Positions 11,201-23,599 of a DNA stretch of 64,000 bases are shown piece by piece; position 1 is the first letter of the stretch; every line of letters starts with the position of its first letter. The position numbers and the translations under genes were made by a program. The notes under the pieces were generated by a model, which saw nothing but the letters and a program-made list of their open reading frames with translations, was not told where the DNA came from and did not search any database. Source of the stretch: Lates calcarifer (taxonomy: Eukaryota > Chordata > Actinopteri > Centropomidae); assembly GCF_001640805.2 (NCBI RefSeq), contig NC_066854.1, forward strand, positions 12,812,776 through 12,876,775, read 5' to 3'.

Positions 11201-12030
11201 GAAATATGTATCTAAGGATATTTAATAAATTATGTATCTGTTATTTACTAATGGCCCTATCGACTGCAGAGCCTGTCCTGCCTGATAGGGTGACGGGGAG
11301 GGAGAAAGAGGCAGATAGCGAACGGGGAAAGCTGGAAAAAGAGATGATGAAGGGACAGAGAGACAGAGACAAAGAGAGAGAGAGGGAGAGAGAGAGAGAG
11401 ACAAGCCTTAAAAGGGTTTCAGTCATCCCTCAGGGAGGGCAGAGTGATGCCATCAGTCTCAGTTCTCCTTCTCTTCCCTCCCTCCTCCATGTAGAGACTG
11501 CTTTTTGTCACATTTGAGGACAGATGCATTGAAAAGCAGAGCATTCAGGAGTACAGCTGTCAGCTAGTTCAAGTTGTAGGGTGGGCGAGGGTTGGATTTT
11601 GAGGAAATTTCAGCTTCACAGATGGATTGAAAAGCTCGGTGATGCTTTACAGTGCTGTTTCCATAACGTTACCATAGCAACACAACACAGTCAAAGCTGC
11701 AAACTTGTGAACAGAACACTTTATGAACTTGTTAAGATATTGCAAACACCTGAGCTGGTGTACCATAAGTTATTAACAACAGTGAAGAAATCACTTGAGT
11801 TTCAGCTCCCTCCACGCTCTCAGAATAGAGGAATGTTTCAAATAGATAGACCAAGCTTGGCACCTGTGAAGGTTTTTACTTTAACAGCTTTTGAAGCAAT
11901 AGAAAATTAAGGGAGACATTCTTCTGGTTATTTTTGATATTAGGAGAATTTCTGTCTACACATCAACAACATCACCAAAGAAGCAAAGATACACCTCAGA
12001 AATATTTTTGAAAAATTGAGAATTTGTTGC
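11200..12030 (+). other. Non-coding with a GA-rich patch
   Basis: GAGAGAGA tract at 11355-11402. The 109-residue plus frame at 11581-11910 shows no family motif, signal or splice context and is not called. Confidence 0.45.
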
Positions 12031-12039
12031 TATCTCAGA

Positions 12040-12170
12040 CTCTTTTAACAAATCTTTAAACGCTACCCATCTGATTCAGCTCATTCAAAATGCAGCTGAC
12101 CAAATCATATCACTCCAATTTCCATCAGCTACCTGTTCATTACATGATTGATTTTAAGGTCTGTCTGTTT
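12040..12170 (+). mobile_element. LINE reverse-transcriptase C-terminal fragment
   Basis: Reads LIQLIQNAADQIISLQFPSA with frameshifts, matching the LQLIQNAAARVL segment found in the relic at 2040-2150, then a degenerate continuation into GATTGATTTTAAGGTCTGTC. Short, dead copy. Confidence 0.5.
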
Positions 12171-12801
12171 CAAAGATAGCAACAAAGGGAGTCATGTGGT
12201 AGCAGAGGTAGGATAGCTAAAACCTCCAGTCAAAGTGTTCATATCTCCAACAAACAGCTAGTGTCTCTGTGTCTCAAGTGAGCTAGATTAACATGATCCT
12301 TTATTTAGAACTAGGTGCCGAATAGAAAATTCACTCATGTATGGAAGTAATGTGGTTCCATGAGGGGTAAGGATATTTGGCTAAGTAGTAGGTATGGTGT
12401 GGTTATAGGGTTAAATGTGGCATTTGGGTGGTCCCCTGTACTTCATCAGTCAACCCATCATATACTGTACCTGATATCCGCAGTGGCATCAGAACAATTT
12501 GTAAAAGAAATGAAATCACTAAAATTCCAGATTTTTGAATGGAATTTGGCATTACATCTCCTCCCCCTCCAAACCCAGCACAGCTTCAGAGTTTGAGATT
12601 ACAAATGACTAAATACATTGCAGCTGTGGCTGGAGTCTGTGTGTCTGTCCTGTGTGTGTGTGTATGTGTATGTGTATGGGTATGTGTATATCTGTGTGTA
12701 TTTCTTATCTGCGCTGGATTCAAAGCCTTGTGGCACCGAACCTGGGATCAATGGGCCTAGACCAGCAGACGCACGGTGTGTGTGAGCATGTACTGTGGTA
12801 T

Positions 12802-12803
<2 letters not shown>

Positions 12804-12844
<41 letters not shown>

Positions 12845-13045
12845 TGTGCATCTATATGTGTATGTCCAAGTGTGCATATGTACATCACTTTTTCTCTTTG
12901 AATGTGAATGTGTGTGTGTGTGTGTGTTTGCCTCTGTGTGTGTGTCCATCCATAGTGGAGCCAGTATGTGACCAGATAATGTTGCATATCGGACCAGTTG
13001 TAGAGAACTCAACCAATACACATCTCAAGTGCATGACAAGACTTA

Positions 13046-13086
<41 letters not shown>

Positions 13087-13193
13087 ATGTTTGGTCAATA
13101 TATTTGATTGTTCCAGTAGCTGTATTAGTGGAAAAACAACAGAATAGAATTTATTTGAGGGGCAGCAGACAAGGAGACGTGCTGTCTGTGGTT

Positions 13194-13231
<38 letters not shown>
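12804..13231 (+). repeat. Cluster of TG and CA microsatellites
   Basis: TG at 12804-12843, 12909-12928 and 13049-13085; CA at 13195-13231. The last two are complementary and about 110 bp apart. Confidence 0.93.
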
Positions 13232-13235
<4 letters not shown>

Positions 13236-13879
13236 TTCTTTCTATTGCTGTTGTTTCTTTTTGTTTGCCTCTCAGCCTGCATCATATAACTGTCAGTGCT
13301 CACAATAGGCACAGAGTCACCTCTCACTGTTGCAAAACACCCTTTCTGTTTGTTGCTTAGTTATTTTCCTCTTCCTGTGTGAACTGAGAATCTCACAGAC
13401 ACATCACACTTCATGTTAGAGGTGCGCAGAATCAGCTTGGCGCAAATATAGATATATGACAAATATAAAAAAAGAGAAGCACCCTCACACACAGATGTGA
13501 GACGTATTTGTCACCAGGCAGTGGGTATCAGGCTGTGCCATAATAAATTTACTGAGCCCCATGTCAGGCGACACCATTCTCTAGCCCTGACCTAATCTAT
13601 GTTTACCCTGCTTTTAATTCCTGCTCTCACTAAAGCTAAGAGCAGATACTTGGCAGCTTGTCCTGGCCTTAAATCCACATTGTATCTGTTCAGGCTAAAC
13701 TGCTGTGACCTGCCCCCACTGGTTTGAGAGGCAGTACCATCTTAATGCCCACTTGGTAGTCCAGCAGTCAAACCTACTTATTTAGCTTTGCTAGTCTTAC
13801 AAAGAGTTACTAATTACAGTTTCTATTGTTTAGCCCCATTCAACCCCTGTCAAGTTTCCAGCTCATTGAGGTTTAATCA

Positions 13880-14050
13880 TTTCAGATTTTCTATGGGATT
13901 CATATCTGGCCACTCCAGGACATTCCAGGACTAACATTTCTCCTCCTAATAGCCAGTCACGTGGTCAAGCCATATTCCAGTTCCTGCAGCAGAAACACAT
14001 CCCCACATCACTGACCCCCTTCCGTGTTTGACTGTTGGGAGAGTATTCAT
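13880..14050 (-). mobile_element. Tc1-like transposase remnant
   Basis: On the minus strand, 14044-13975 reads TLPTVKHGRGSVMWGCVSAA GTG, the Tc1 transposase stretch [22 protein letters not shown]. Further on, 13928-13881 reads WNVLEWPDMNPIENLK, matching the NVLEWPSQSPDLNPIENLW region. The segment between (including the second catalytic Asp region) is deleted. It abuts the gypsy integrase fragment without an intervening spacer. Confidence 0.75.
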
Positions 14051-14640
14051 CAGCAAGCCAGCTGGATGTGAACGGGACAGTTTGCTGCAGGCACAGATGG
14101 AGCAGGTGGACACCAAGGTTTGGGCGTCTTGGGACACGGAGGGCCAGCATAAGCATTGTTTGGATGCTCCATTTGATACAGAGACAGCTGTCCCACGTGA
14201 GTCAGAGGCATCCACCTCCACCGCAAACTGACTCAAGGGATTGGAATGTGTCAGGACTTTCGACCATGTTACACTGCTCTTCACGTCCACCTCGGCAGCA
14301 AACCATAAGGGGTAGCTGTGGAGGTGAGCCCGGTGAGATGAGCTGCAACTCAACCGAAACCCCTGAGGAAGCGCCAATAGAAGTTTTCAATGGCCAGGTG
14401 CAGCTGCTTTAACGAGGTGGGCTTTGGGCCTGGATCTTTGTTGGGTCCATCCCTGTTCAATGATATAGCAGGGAAAGCTCACAGAGGACAAATGAAATTG
14501 ACTTTTCTTGGCCATAATGAACAGCTCATGTTCTAACAAGTGATGGAACACCTGCATGACATGCTGAATGTGTTCCTCCATGTTCCAGGAAAACACAAAA
14601 GTGACAGCATGTTGCAGAGGATATCATTCACTAGAGCTGG
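14051..14640 (-). pseudogene. Ty3/gypsy pol relic: RT, RNase H, integrase zinc-binding pieces
   Basis: Minus strand, in element order. 14617-14387 reads VFSWNMEEHIQHVMQVFHHL, then LEHELFIMAKKSQFHLSSVS, the RT part after the catalytic motif (EEHVQHVRQVLQRLLEN.LFVK.EKCEFH..SVSFLGYII). 14242-14170 reads NPLSQFAVEVDASDSRGTAV (RNase H start). 14155-14051 reads CWPSVSQDAQTLVSTCSICA, then CSKLSRSHPAGLL (integrase zinc-binding region). Large internal deletions, lost catalytic motif and frameshifts: dead. Confidence 0.75.
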
Positions 14641-14900
14641 GTGTGGGGAGAATGAAAGGGTTAAAGACAACTGGAAGACAAGGGGAGCTTCAAGGAGCAT
14701 GTCAAGAGCACAGGATGTGTTCTAAATACCTTACCTGAGAAATACCCAACGGGCACTGATGGGATGTCGGGAGGGCCAGGAATGGGAACAGCAGTAGACG
14801 AAGTAGGTGAGGTTGTTTTGGAGAACATTCGCTTCAACGAGTGCAGGCAGCAGCTCCAAGTCCAGCCCCGAACTGGACTGCCAGTCCCGTGTCCATGAAG

Positions 14901-15203
14901 TCAGAATTTGTCAGTGAACACTGGCACCACATGCGTCTGGTCCAGAGAGATGAGCTGGGCATGTTGAAGAGAATGGGAGAGTGTTTGAGAAGGTCCTGGT
15001 GAGCCCTTGCCAGAAGTGACTGGACTGGCCTGGCAGAGGTTACCTTGGAGCTGGAGTCTGCGCTCCTCCGGGGTGGGTTTGGTACAGCCCAGCTCCATGG
15101 GTGTCCTTAGAGGATCAGGAAGCTGCAGCAGAATGCAGGACAGGCAATGGATTGAGTAACAGGAGAGATGTGGATGAGGCTGGGCCCACTGGGCTGCCTT
15201 CAC
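14901..15203 (-). pseudogene. Ty3/gypsy gag end relic
   Basis: Minus-strand 15098-15030 reads PMELGCTKPTPEERRLQLQG NLC, like the gypsy gag segment PMQLGRTRLSPEER...LC just before the CCHC zinc knuckle. The knuckle itself is shifted out of frame. It lies upstream of the pol pieces in the same orientation, so 15203-14051 is one decayed element. LTRs were not identified. Confidence 0.6.
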
Positions 15204-15239
15204 TCTCTACAGCTCTCTTGGAGGCAGCAGTCAATACTG

Positions 15240-18200
15240 ATGTTGAAAAAAATTAACTCCCAAAGTTCTGCAGGGGCTCTGTCTGTGTATTTGAGGTGTT
15301 ATGCTGTCTCTGACGCGTAGGGGTCACTGTAAACCCAATCTGCTGAAGCGAATCACACACAGGATGAATCATATGCTGTTACTCCACATGAAAATGATTT
15401 CAACATGAGTCAACAAGCACATGAACACACATACACACACATATGTACACATTCAAACGCACACATGCAGTTGCTGCAATACATATGATTTCCACCATCT
15501 CAATCAGTGTGGTTAGTCAGGTCAGTGATGAGTAAGAATTTACAAAAAGGTGAATGGGTTGGAGGAAATAGTGAGTGAGAGAGAAAGATGGGAAATCACA
15601 TTAACAAAAAAAATGCTAATATAGATGAGCAATGGGGTTATAAACCTTGCCTCATTAAAAAGGAGCCATATTGTTGGATGCTGGATTGGACAAATGTGTG
15701 TAAGTGTGTGTGTGAATGTGTGTCAGCTTGTATATGTATGAGTGCATGTCTCTGACAGTGTAATTTCTCTAATTTAAACCAGCACCAGTTGGTAGCCATT
15801 AAACCTGTGTGTGTGTGTGTGTGTGTGCGTGCGCTGTTTGTTACTTAACAATTAGCTGGTAGCACCTCACATAACATTAAGAACAGATGTTTAAATTGCT
15901 AACAACAGGATATTCCAGTAATATGTTAAGTCCCTGCCAGGACTCAGCAGTCGCTTCAGGAAATGCAAAACAGCTTCAGGATCTTACCACCTTCCCAAAG
16001 TCTTAACTGCTGGAGATATAATAAATGGATCCAAAAATGCAGCATTATGAGGTTATCTAGAAAAAAATACATGATGGGTTAAAGGGACAGTCCAACATCA
16101 CTACATTCCAGCTGCAAAAAGATTGCTGTTAAGGCAGATTCATGCATATTTTACACCAATAATGCAGATCAATGTTGGATCTATTTTTTTTTTGGTAACT
16201 GGACTCCACCTCTGTGATAGTACGTACCAACTCTTCACTACTGTCACATTCAGCAGTTAAAATGACAGTGGACATCACCTGTCACTAATTAATGTTAAAA
16301 CCTGTCAGTTGACCTGTTTGTCTAATCACTGTAGCTAGTGTCTGTACTTGGCTAAAGATCTTATGAGAGGGAAGGAGCTCCACTCTGTAACACCACTGTG
16401 CAAATATGAGTGGAATGTTTCTGTAGTTCCCACAGTCCTTTCTCTAATAGATTACATCATGTCAGTTTCAGGAGTTGCATTCCTCCATCTATAGATTTGA
16501 ACCAGGACCTTTAGTATTTGAATCAAGCAGCTTGTGGATATACATATCTAATCAGCTTCTATATGTATCAGCAGAAATATCTGATTTGATTTATATCAGC
16601 GATAACAATGAGGCTGTCCTCCCTTTAAAAACAGCTTATTATGATCCATAGATACATGTCATTGGTAGGCAGCCTCTAGTGGTTGTGTGAGACAATATCA
16701 GACTTTTCAGCAAATGCCCTAAAACTATATTCAAATGATAAAGTACACATATGCAAGAGGTCAGGGTGGATGGATGGTCACTGTTAGTTCCCTATTTCAA
16801 ACTCATAGTCTGTTTTTTATTATTGTAACCATGACAACAAACGTCCTCTAACATTAACAAAGTACTTACAGAGACCTTATAGAGCTACTTCTGTGCGTAA
16901 TCTAACCAAATCTTAATATTGTCACGTCATAAAAATGGCAACTTATATTTTGAACTGTTTATTAGTGGAAAATTTCTTGCCACTGTAGGGGGCCTGTTTT
17001 AAAGGATATGGTCACATGATCTACGTATATGGTTGTTTTAATTGTGTATGTGCCCTGATCTGCAAATAATAAACCTTCAGCTATCATTATATGTTATATT
17101 TGATCATGCAGGTAATTGAGGCATTGAATGCGTAATCATCGTTGTTGTTATCGTGACCTCTTATTATCCCAACAGCTGCAGTGGAGCTTTACTCATCCAT
17201 CACAGAGATCATGCACTGACAATATAGCCTACTGTATGTGTGGATATTTAGTTATTTATATGTTATAGATGTAATTTTTCTGTTGTGTGCTATAATGCTT
17301 TAATCTATAGTTCTAATACAATTAGGCCAGAAGGGTCAAAATAAAAGAGTCAGTGGAAGCACAACATGTGCAGTTAGTTATATAAGACAGTTGCTAAACT
17401 TCCTGTTGAAGAAAATTCTGTTTCATTGGGAAATGTTTGTTTTCCAAGACCAAAACCAAATTAGCAAGAAGAACATTGGAAGAGTTGATTCGTACCCTTC
17501 AAAATAAAAGCCTCTGCTAAATCTACATAGGATCCTATTAGAATTTATAATGTCCTCTTCATAATTTAGCACGCTAACATGCATACTACATACTAACATA
17601 CTGCTACATACACGCTGATGTTCTACAATCATACATGGAGATCTCCACTTGTCAAGATACTCTGGGAGAAGTAAATATCACTTTTAATTCGCATAAAACC
17701 AGTGGAATTAACCACATATCATGGATGAGACTGTTGATATGGAAAGATACAAGTCTGGCACAGTATTCACTCTGTGGTGGATGCTGTCCAACCAGAGAAC
17801 ATGTTTTGCATTTAAAAAACTGTTATAGCACACGCACAATACACACACACACCATATTTCTGCTGAAAAGAGGAAGAGTACTCCTTCATTTTGGCTTGTT
17901 TTTAATACCACATTGTTTGTGTGTGTGTTTGGGTTGGTCCAACATTGCGGCAAGCCACTCACCACAGACCTCTTGGCAGTCACACCATGGCCTCAAAACC
18001 CCTTTCACCACTGTGGTCTGTGTGTGTGTGTGTGTGTGTTCTGTCTTTACATCTTCACATTAGTATTGCTGCGGCTAAATGACATATTCAGTGTAAAAAT
18101 GATACATTTTATCGATGATGAATTTTCATGTAATAGATTAAAATGTGCATGTTAAAAAATAAATGAAAAGAGACAATGTGAGAAGATGCTGTTTTGATAT

Positions 18201-18800
18201 GTGCACTAATGCAAATGAATTCTTTGTAGCATGAAGCCATTTTTTTTGTTTCAGTGCTGGGATTCAAATTAGGACGTTAATAGAACAGAATACCGCGCAG
18301 TAATGTGAAAGAATATCAGACATGTATGATGTTATGTGAGCAGTTTGGAAGGTTCGGGGCTGGATTTGTAAACTTGTCACTTTACTATTTTAATCTGGGC
18401 CAGGCATTAGGACTGCTGGAGACGACTGCTTTCAGTGCTACCTGATCATCCAACACATGGCACAAGTGTCAATTCGACTAAGCAAGATTAAAGTCATTAT
18501 TACCCTTTAAGTAAACGGCATCCTCCATTTTTCACTAATTAAAAATTAGCTCCTTATTTCACTGTACTATAAAGTGTTCTTGAATTTTTCCTTTGAAGCC
18601 AACACTGACAATGAAGCCTTAAAATATCAATAGTGAGTTGGACTGCTACATTTGGGGATCACTATTGAGTGATTTGGTTTTGAAAAAAACAGAAATTAAA
18701 AAAAATCCAGCACATTTGGAGGAGCTGCGTCCTGATAACCTTTTACTCCTGTTTGTGTCCCTTAGGTGTGTTTAAATGTCCAATCAAGGTGCATCTGACT
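15240..18800 (+). other. Non-coding
   Basis: Short TG runs (15805-15828, 18018-18038). 18230-18500 looks unique, mixed in composition, with CpG-containing pieces, and may be a conserved element. No gene seen. Confidence 0.45.
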
Positions 18801-18989
18801 ATATGATATCACAGCCACCTGCTGCTCATATTAGCTCCTTTTACCTGTAATTACACAGTGTGTGTGTGTGTGTGTCTGAGTGTGTGTGAGTGTGTGTGCT
18901 GGTGACATAATTATGGTGTTCAAGGTAGCGTGGTGATCTTTTGTCAGAAAACAGCCTGCAATTAACACGTCAATGATCAGGTTGCTGCA

Positions 18990-18993
18990 CGTG

Positions 18994-19026
<33 letters not shown>

Positions 19027-19179
19027 TGCTTGATAATTAGCTGAAGCGTCAGAAATAGCTTTGATGTAAAAAGAGAGAGAAGCAGAGAGAGCGGGCAGAT
19101 GCAGAAGGTGTTTTCCAAGCCAAACATGCAGCAAAAGCTGAAGCGTTACACACACTGCTGGCGTGCGTCCTATTCTCTG

Positions 19180-19218
<39 letters not shown>

Positions 19219-19749
19219 TCAACACTGGCACCAAAGCACAGTGTACTGTACATATGTACATATTTAAAGGAATAATACGCAGGATTTGACTGCGGACCCA
19301 TCTTCCTTTGCTTAACTAGTGAGAGAGAGCAGTGATGGTTGAGCGGCTAGAGAGTGAATGAAGAGAGGGAGCAGTGCAGTCAGAGTGAGACAAAAATATG
19401 AAAATAAAGGCAGAGGACAGGGCCATTGCTTCAGTTTCATTTGTAACGTGTGTGTGTGTGTGTGTGTGTGTGTGCGTTTGCATGTTGTTTACCCATTAGG
19501 TCATTAGTCATGTATTAGTGATGGTAATGCTGTTAGCTCATGATGTCAAGTTGTAATGTGGTTTGAACTATCTCTCTCTCTCTCACACACACACACACAC
19601 TCCAAGATCATTACATTTTCACAATAGAAGTGGTTGTTAATGCAGTCATTAACACACTCTCACACAATATACAGTAAGTGTGCCACCCAGTTGCTTTTAA
19701 ATTCACTAATTATGTCATAAACACACACACACACACACACACACACACT
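18990..19749 (+). repeat. Cluster of TG/CA microsatellites around unique sequence
   Basis: TG at 19001-19026, 19182-19216, 19449-19472; CA at 19583-19600 and 19722-19748. The intervening 19475-19570 and 19605-19720 are unique-looking. Confidence 0.9.
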
Positions 19750-19884
19750 GTAAGAACACAATACAACCCTAAACCCGTAAACCGGGTCGTTACATCATGA
19801 GCACTCCCACACACAAACACATATATGTAGCGAGTGTGTAATCAAATCTGCAAAGCCTTTAAATTTAGTAATCATGTCATAAAC
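19696..19884 (+). repeat. Two copies of a 27-bp motif
   Basis: Copies at 19696-19722 and 19858-19884 share TTTAAATT, TAAT and ATGTCATAAAC in the same spacing, 24 of 27 identical, separated by a CA run. Confidence 0.7.
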
Positions 19885-19999
19885 GTCAAACGCATAATGT
19901 GTGTAATCCTCAGTGAGTCGTCAGCGAAGGATCGTAAGCAGCGTTAGTCCTCGTTACTGGAGGAGGGCCACATGTGTCTCAGTAATAAAGTCCCCCTCC

Positions 20000-22040
20000 T
20001 TCTGAGCCGTATATCCATCACGCTGGTGGCTCCTTGGGGGGCTGTTGATCAGTTAGAGGATGTTAAGAGGAAGTGTGTCATTCTCCCAAAGCAGGCAACT
20101 TTCAGGCTCTACTTTCGCAAGAAGAAGAAGGAGCTAGAGTTCAGTAAAGCTTTCAGCTTAGAAAAATGAACTTTGCAACCTCAGCAGCATGAATGAGAGA
20201 CGTTTAATCATATGTGCTTGTCACAGTTCTTATCTGAAGTCTTTTCAAACAAATACAAAACCGAATATTCTAATCCCATAAATAACTAACTGTATTAGGC
20301 CATTTGGAATCAGTGAGTCCATGAAAATATGGGAGTTAGAGATTTTTTTCCATCAGTGTGATCATGAAACTTTATTTGTCAGGCATTCATTTCACTGGAA
20401 TAACCAAAGTCTGACATTCCCATATAAGCTCTATGACTGACTGGGGCCCCTGCAACCCTCAAGGATAAGCTAAGGGATGAATGAGTGACATTCCTGTATT
20501 CATTTCTTTTGTTATGATTGAATTGAATTGGGTTTACTGTTTTGCAGTGAAACCTCTTGAACTTCACATTTACTGTGGCTTTATTTTTTGCAGTGAAGAA
20601 GACCAAAAGCACAATGTTTGTCACAGAAATGTGACAGTACAGCATTATATGCATAAAGAATGACATTTTTATTTTACAATAAAAAAAGCATTAAAATAAC
20701 CACTACATTAGGGTAATAATAAAAATAAAGAATAAAACATTTAGATTTGTGTGTACACCAGATGTTGATATTTGTGGCATTTTCCAGTTCAATGTATAAT
20801 TATATTAATTATAATAATTAGAAATTCAGGTCAGTGTAATAATAACAGCTGACAGGTTTAAAGCACATATACTATATATAATAATGATGATTCAGAACTT
20901 GCTGATCATATGCATGTTGTAACTGCTTACTAAACACATTATATATCAGGGTCAGTATCTTTGCTCCACCATGTTGTTTGATGCTGTGAATGGAACCAGT
21001 GGCTGAAAAAAAAATCCTGGTTTTAATGGAAACGCTCAGGCAAAGAATTAGCTTTTTACGATCTTCATATTGGCAGGGAGCTATTAGTCATTAGTCATTA
21101 CTGGAAAATGATGAGTCACATCTATTGTGTCACAATAATTTTCAGGAATACACTTTGGTTTCGATAAATTGTTAATCTTTCTGTTTCATTTATCAGCAAA
21201 GAGACAATAAGACAGTTAGAGCAGCTTATCTCCACTTTCTGTTGACCAGTAATCCATAGATTAGGTTATACTGACTGATCACAGGCCTTTGCATCTGCAC
21301 CATCAGTTAACCACATTGCAGTATGTATCCTGGTTACAAGTGTTTAGAATCTGTTTTATTGGCCAAGTAAATTTACATATATGAATATGACTATGACTAT
21401 GAAATGTTTTGCTGTTTTAATGAGTTATGTCATGTTTTAACAGATACGTAAGTTTCTTAATAAAAATTGATAATAATCGGAAAGTTCTGAGACTGTTGCT
21501 ATTGCAAATAAATGGAGCACCATAATGTGCATGCAGTAAATTCAAGCAATAACTTTAATGAGTCAATATTCTGTAATGTCTAATCCAGGATCTCCTTCAA
21601 CAGGCCTGAGATGACCCACAGGATCGTCACTGGTATTGAGACCCAGGGACCAGTATGGAAGCGCTGCAGTCAGGAGCATGCCCATCATTTGCTTTGACAT
21701 TCTGTGAGGTTTTGCGCTGTGAACTTGTCCCCCATGGTCAGATCGTCATCGTCAAGTTCTGAGGCGTTCAACTCAACCTGAAGTGTGGTGAAATGGCAAC
21801 TGACAACATGCAAGATTTTTGCATTGTACGTATGTCACACCTGTGTTAAAGGTGTTTCTATTCCTTCTTTCCTCAGTCTTCCTCTGAGTGAGGGTATCTA
21901 CTCGTCTCTACCCTCACACCTCTCCCTAAAACTCAGCTTAAACCAAGTTACTCTGAACTTTGTAGACTTTTACTCAAAAGAGTTAGGGTATAAAAAAAAA
22001 AAAACTCTTCTTCAAAAAGACCAAATAAACAAACAAACAA
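20000..22040 (+). other. Non-coding
   Basis: No gene. 21595-21790 has a somewhat coding-like composition but no open frame; I cannot identify it. Confidence 0.4.
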
Positions 22041-22049
22041 AACCTTTAA

Positions 22050-22186
22050 CACACACACACACACACTCTCTCTCTCTCTCTCTCTCTCAGACACACACAA
22101 AAATACACTCCTGAAAACCACATGGGACCAATTATCACATTTGCCGCGCTCTGTTTGCCAACCCCCAATCTCTATACTGACAGAGA

Positions 22187-22220
<34 letters not shown>
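22050..22220 (+). repeat. (CA)n(TC)n and (GA)n tracts
   Basis: CA/TC compound at 22051-22088 and GA at 22180-22220, complementary to each other about 90 bp apart. Confidence 0.9.
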
Positions 22221-22224
<4 letters not shown>

Positions 22225-22955
22225 CAGTAAATGTTGAGACAGTCATCACCTCATTAGCCTTAGATGGCATAAAGCTCCATAATGTGTGTGTGTGCGCGCG
22301 TCTCTGTGTACATGTCTTTCTATGGCTGTGTGTTGTTTGAAACCATCGCCGCGAGGACATTCTGGCCGGTGACAACTTCAGAGGGCTGTCTGAGGGTGTT
22401 GTGTCTATTGACAGTGCAGTGAAATCATCACACTGCAAGGTGTGACACCCCAAATTCACATGTGATCCTGATGAAGCAGGAAAAAGAAAAAAAGTCAAAT
22501 TATGTGGATTTGTTTCAGCTGAAAATATCATTTCAGTATCAAAGAAATTCTCATATACACATAGATACCATATTAGTGTGAATGTATAAAGGGTAATATA
22601 TATAAAAGTGAATGTTAGTGTTCTACGGTTAAAGCACTTTTTAATGGATTTTCATGCAGGACTTTTAATGTGCAAAGGATGAGTTTTACATTGTTGCATT
22701 GGTCCTTTAAGTTAAGTAGAGAATCTAATTGCTTGTTACCTGTATTGCTGCTCTACTTCATTCACTCATTATTCTGTATGAGTTAGACATGCTGAATATA
22801 GAAACGGACTGATATTACTTTATTCTGTATGTTCAACAGCTGCTGCCAGAACAATGTGACAGACACAACACACGTCTGTGGAATGACAGCACCAGGTGTC
22901 TGTGACTCAGTGTGTGTGTGTCTGATGCAATATATTCCAATGTCTCACTGCTCCA

Positions 22956-22958
<3 letters not shown>

Positions 22959-23005
<47 letters not shown>

Positions 23006-23094
23006 CAGGAGGAGGTGTTTTACTGGAAGAATCACCCTCCTGCTGCTGACTCATCAAAATGGAGGCAATGGAATCTCCTTCACATTTCTCTGTG

Positions 23095-23141
<47 letters not shown>
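22959..23141 (+). repeat. (TG)23 and (CA)22 inverted pair
   Basis: TG 22959-23004 and CA 23097-23141 on the same strand with a 92-bp spacer: a long potential hairpin. Confidence 0.95.
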
Positions 23142-23144
<3 letters not shown>

Positions 23145-23523
23145 GTCCTTTATGTGTCTCATCCTCCCATGACGAGACATCTCTACATATCTTTTCAATC
23201 CCTAAGTATTTAATCTTTCCCAGATTATCAGCATGTGCATTTTCCTACACACACATGCACACACACGCACACACACCTTAGGAGTTCTTTTTGTCCAATC
23301 AGTGAAACAAAAGAGGTCTTACTGGTCCTTCAAAGGACAGTGTTGTTCAGACGATGCCTCATCATTGACATCTGTTAGACTGACTGACATACACACACAC
23401 ACACACACACACGCACCATTTAACAGGATGGCTAAACGGTCGCTCATCCATGACATCATCAGAGCTCAATGGAGCAGAGGAATAAAACCCCAGTCTGTGT
23501 CTCCTGGTAATGAATGCTGTGAT

Positions 23524-23567
23524 TTGGCGCAATATGAATAAAGCTGAATTGAAATTGAATTGAAGTG
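23524..23567 (+). mobile_element. LINE/SINE tail fragment
   Basis: GATTTGGCGCAATATGAATA, then AAGCTGAATTGAAATTGAAT is a degenerate form of the GGCGCTATATAAATAAAATTG tail. Confidence 0.5.
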
Positions 23568-23599
23568 GCTATACTGTAACAGACAGTGGCCAGTTCTGT

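Noticed and set aside
11581..11910. 109-residue plus-strand frame
   Set aside because: No family motif or splice context; starts at a non-ATG codon; sequence reads like random AT-rich DNA.
12599..13289. Several Thr-His and Cys-Val-rich open frames on both strands (also at 5033-5476, 18831-19261, 22829-23213, 30419-30751, 41650-41976, 62473-63006)
   Set aside because: They are (CA/TG)n microsatellites read in open frames; no start context, splice logic or conserved motif.
13946..14377. A 143-residue minus-strand gene
   Set aside because: It is a patchwork of gypsy RNase H, gypsy integrase and Tc1 transposase remnants.
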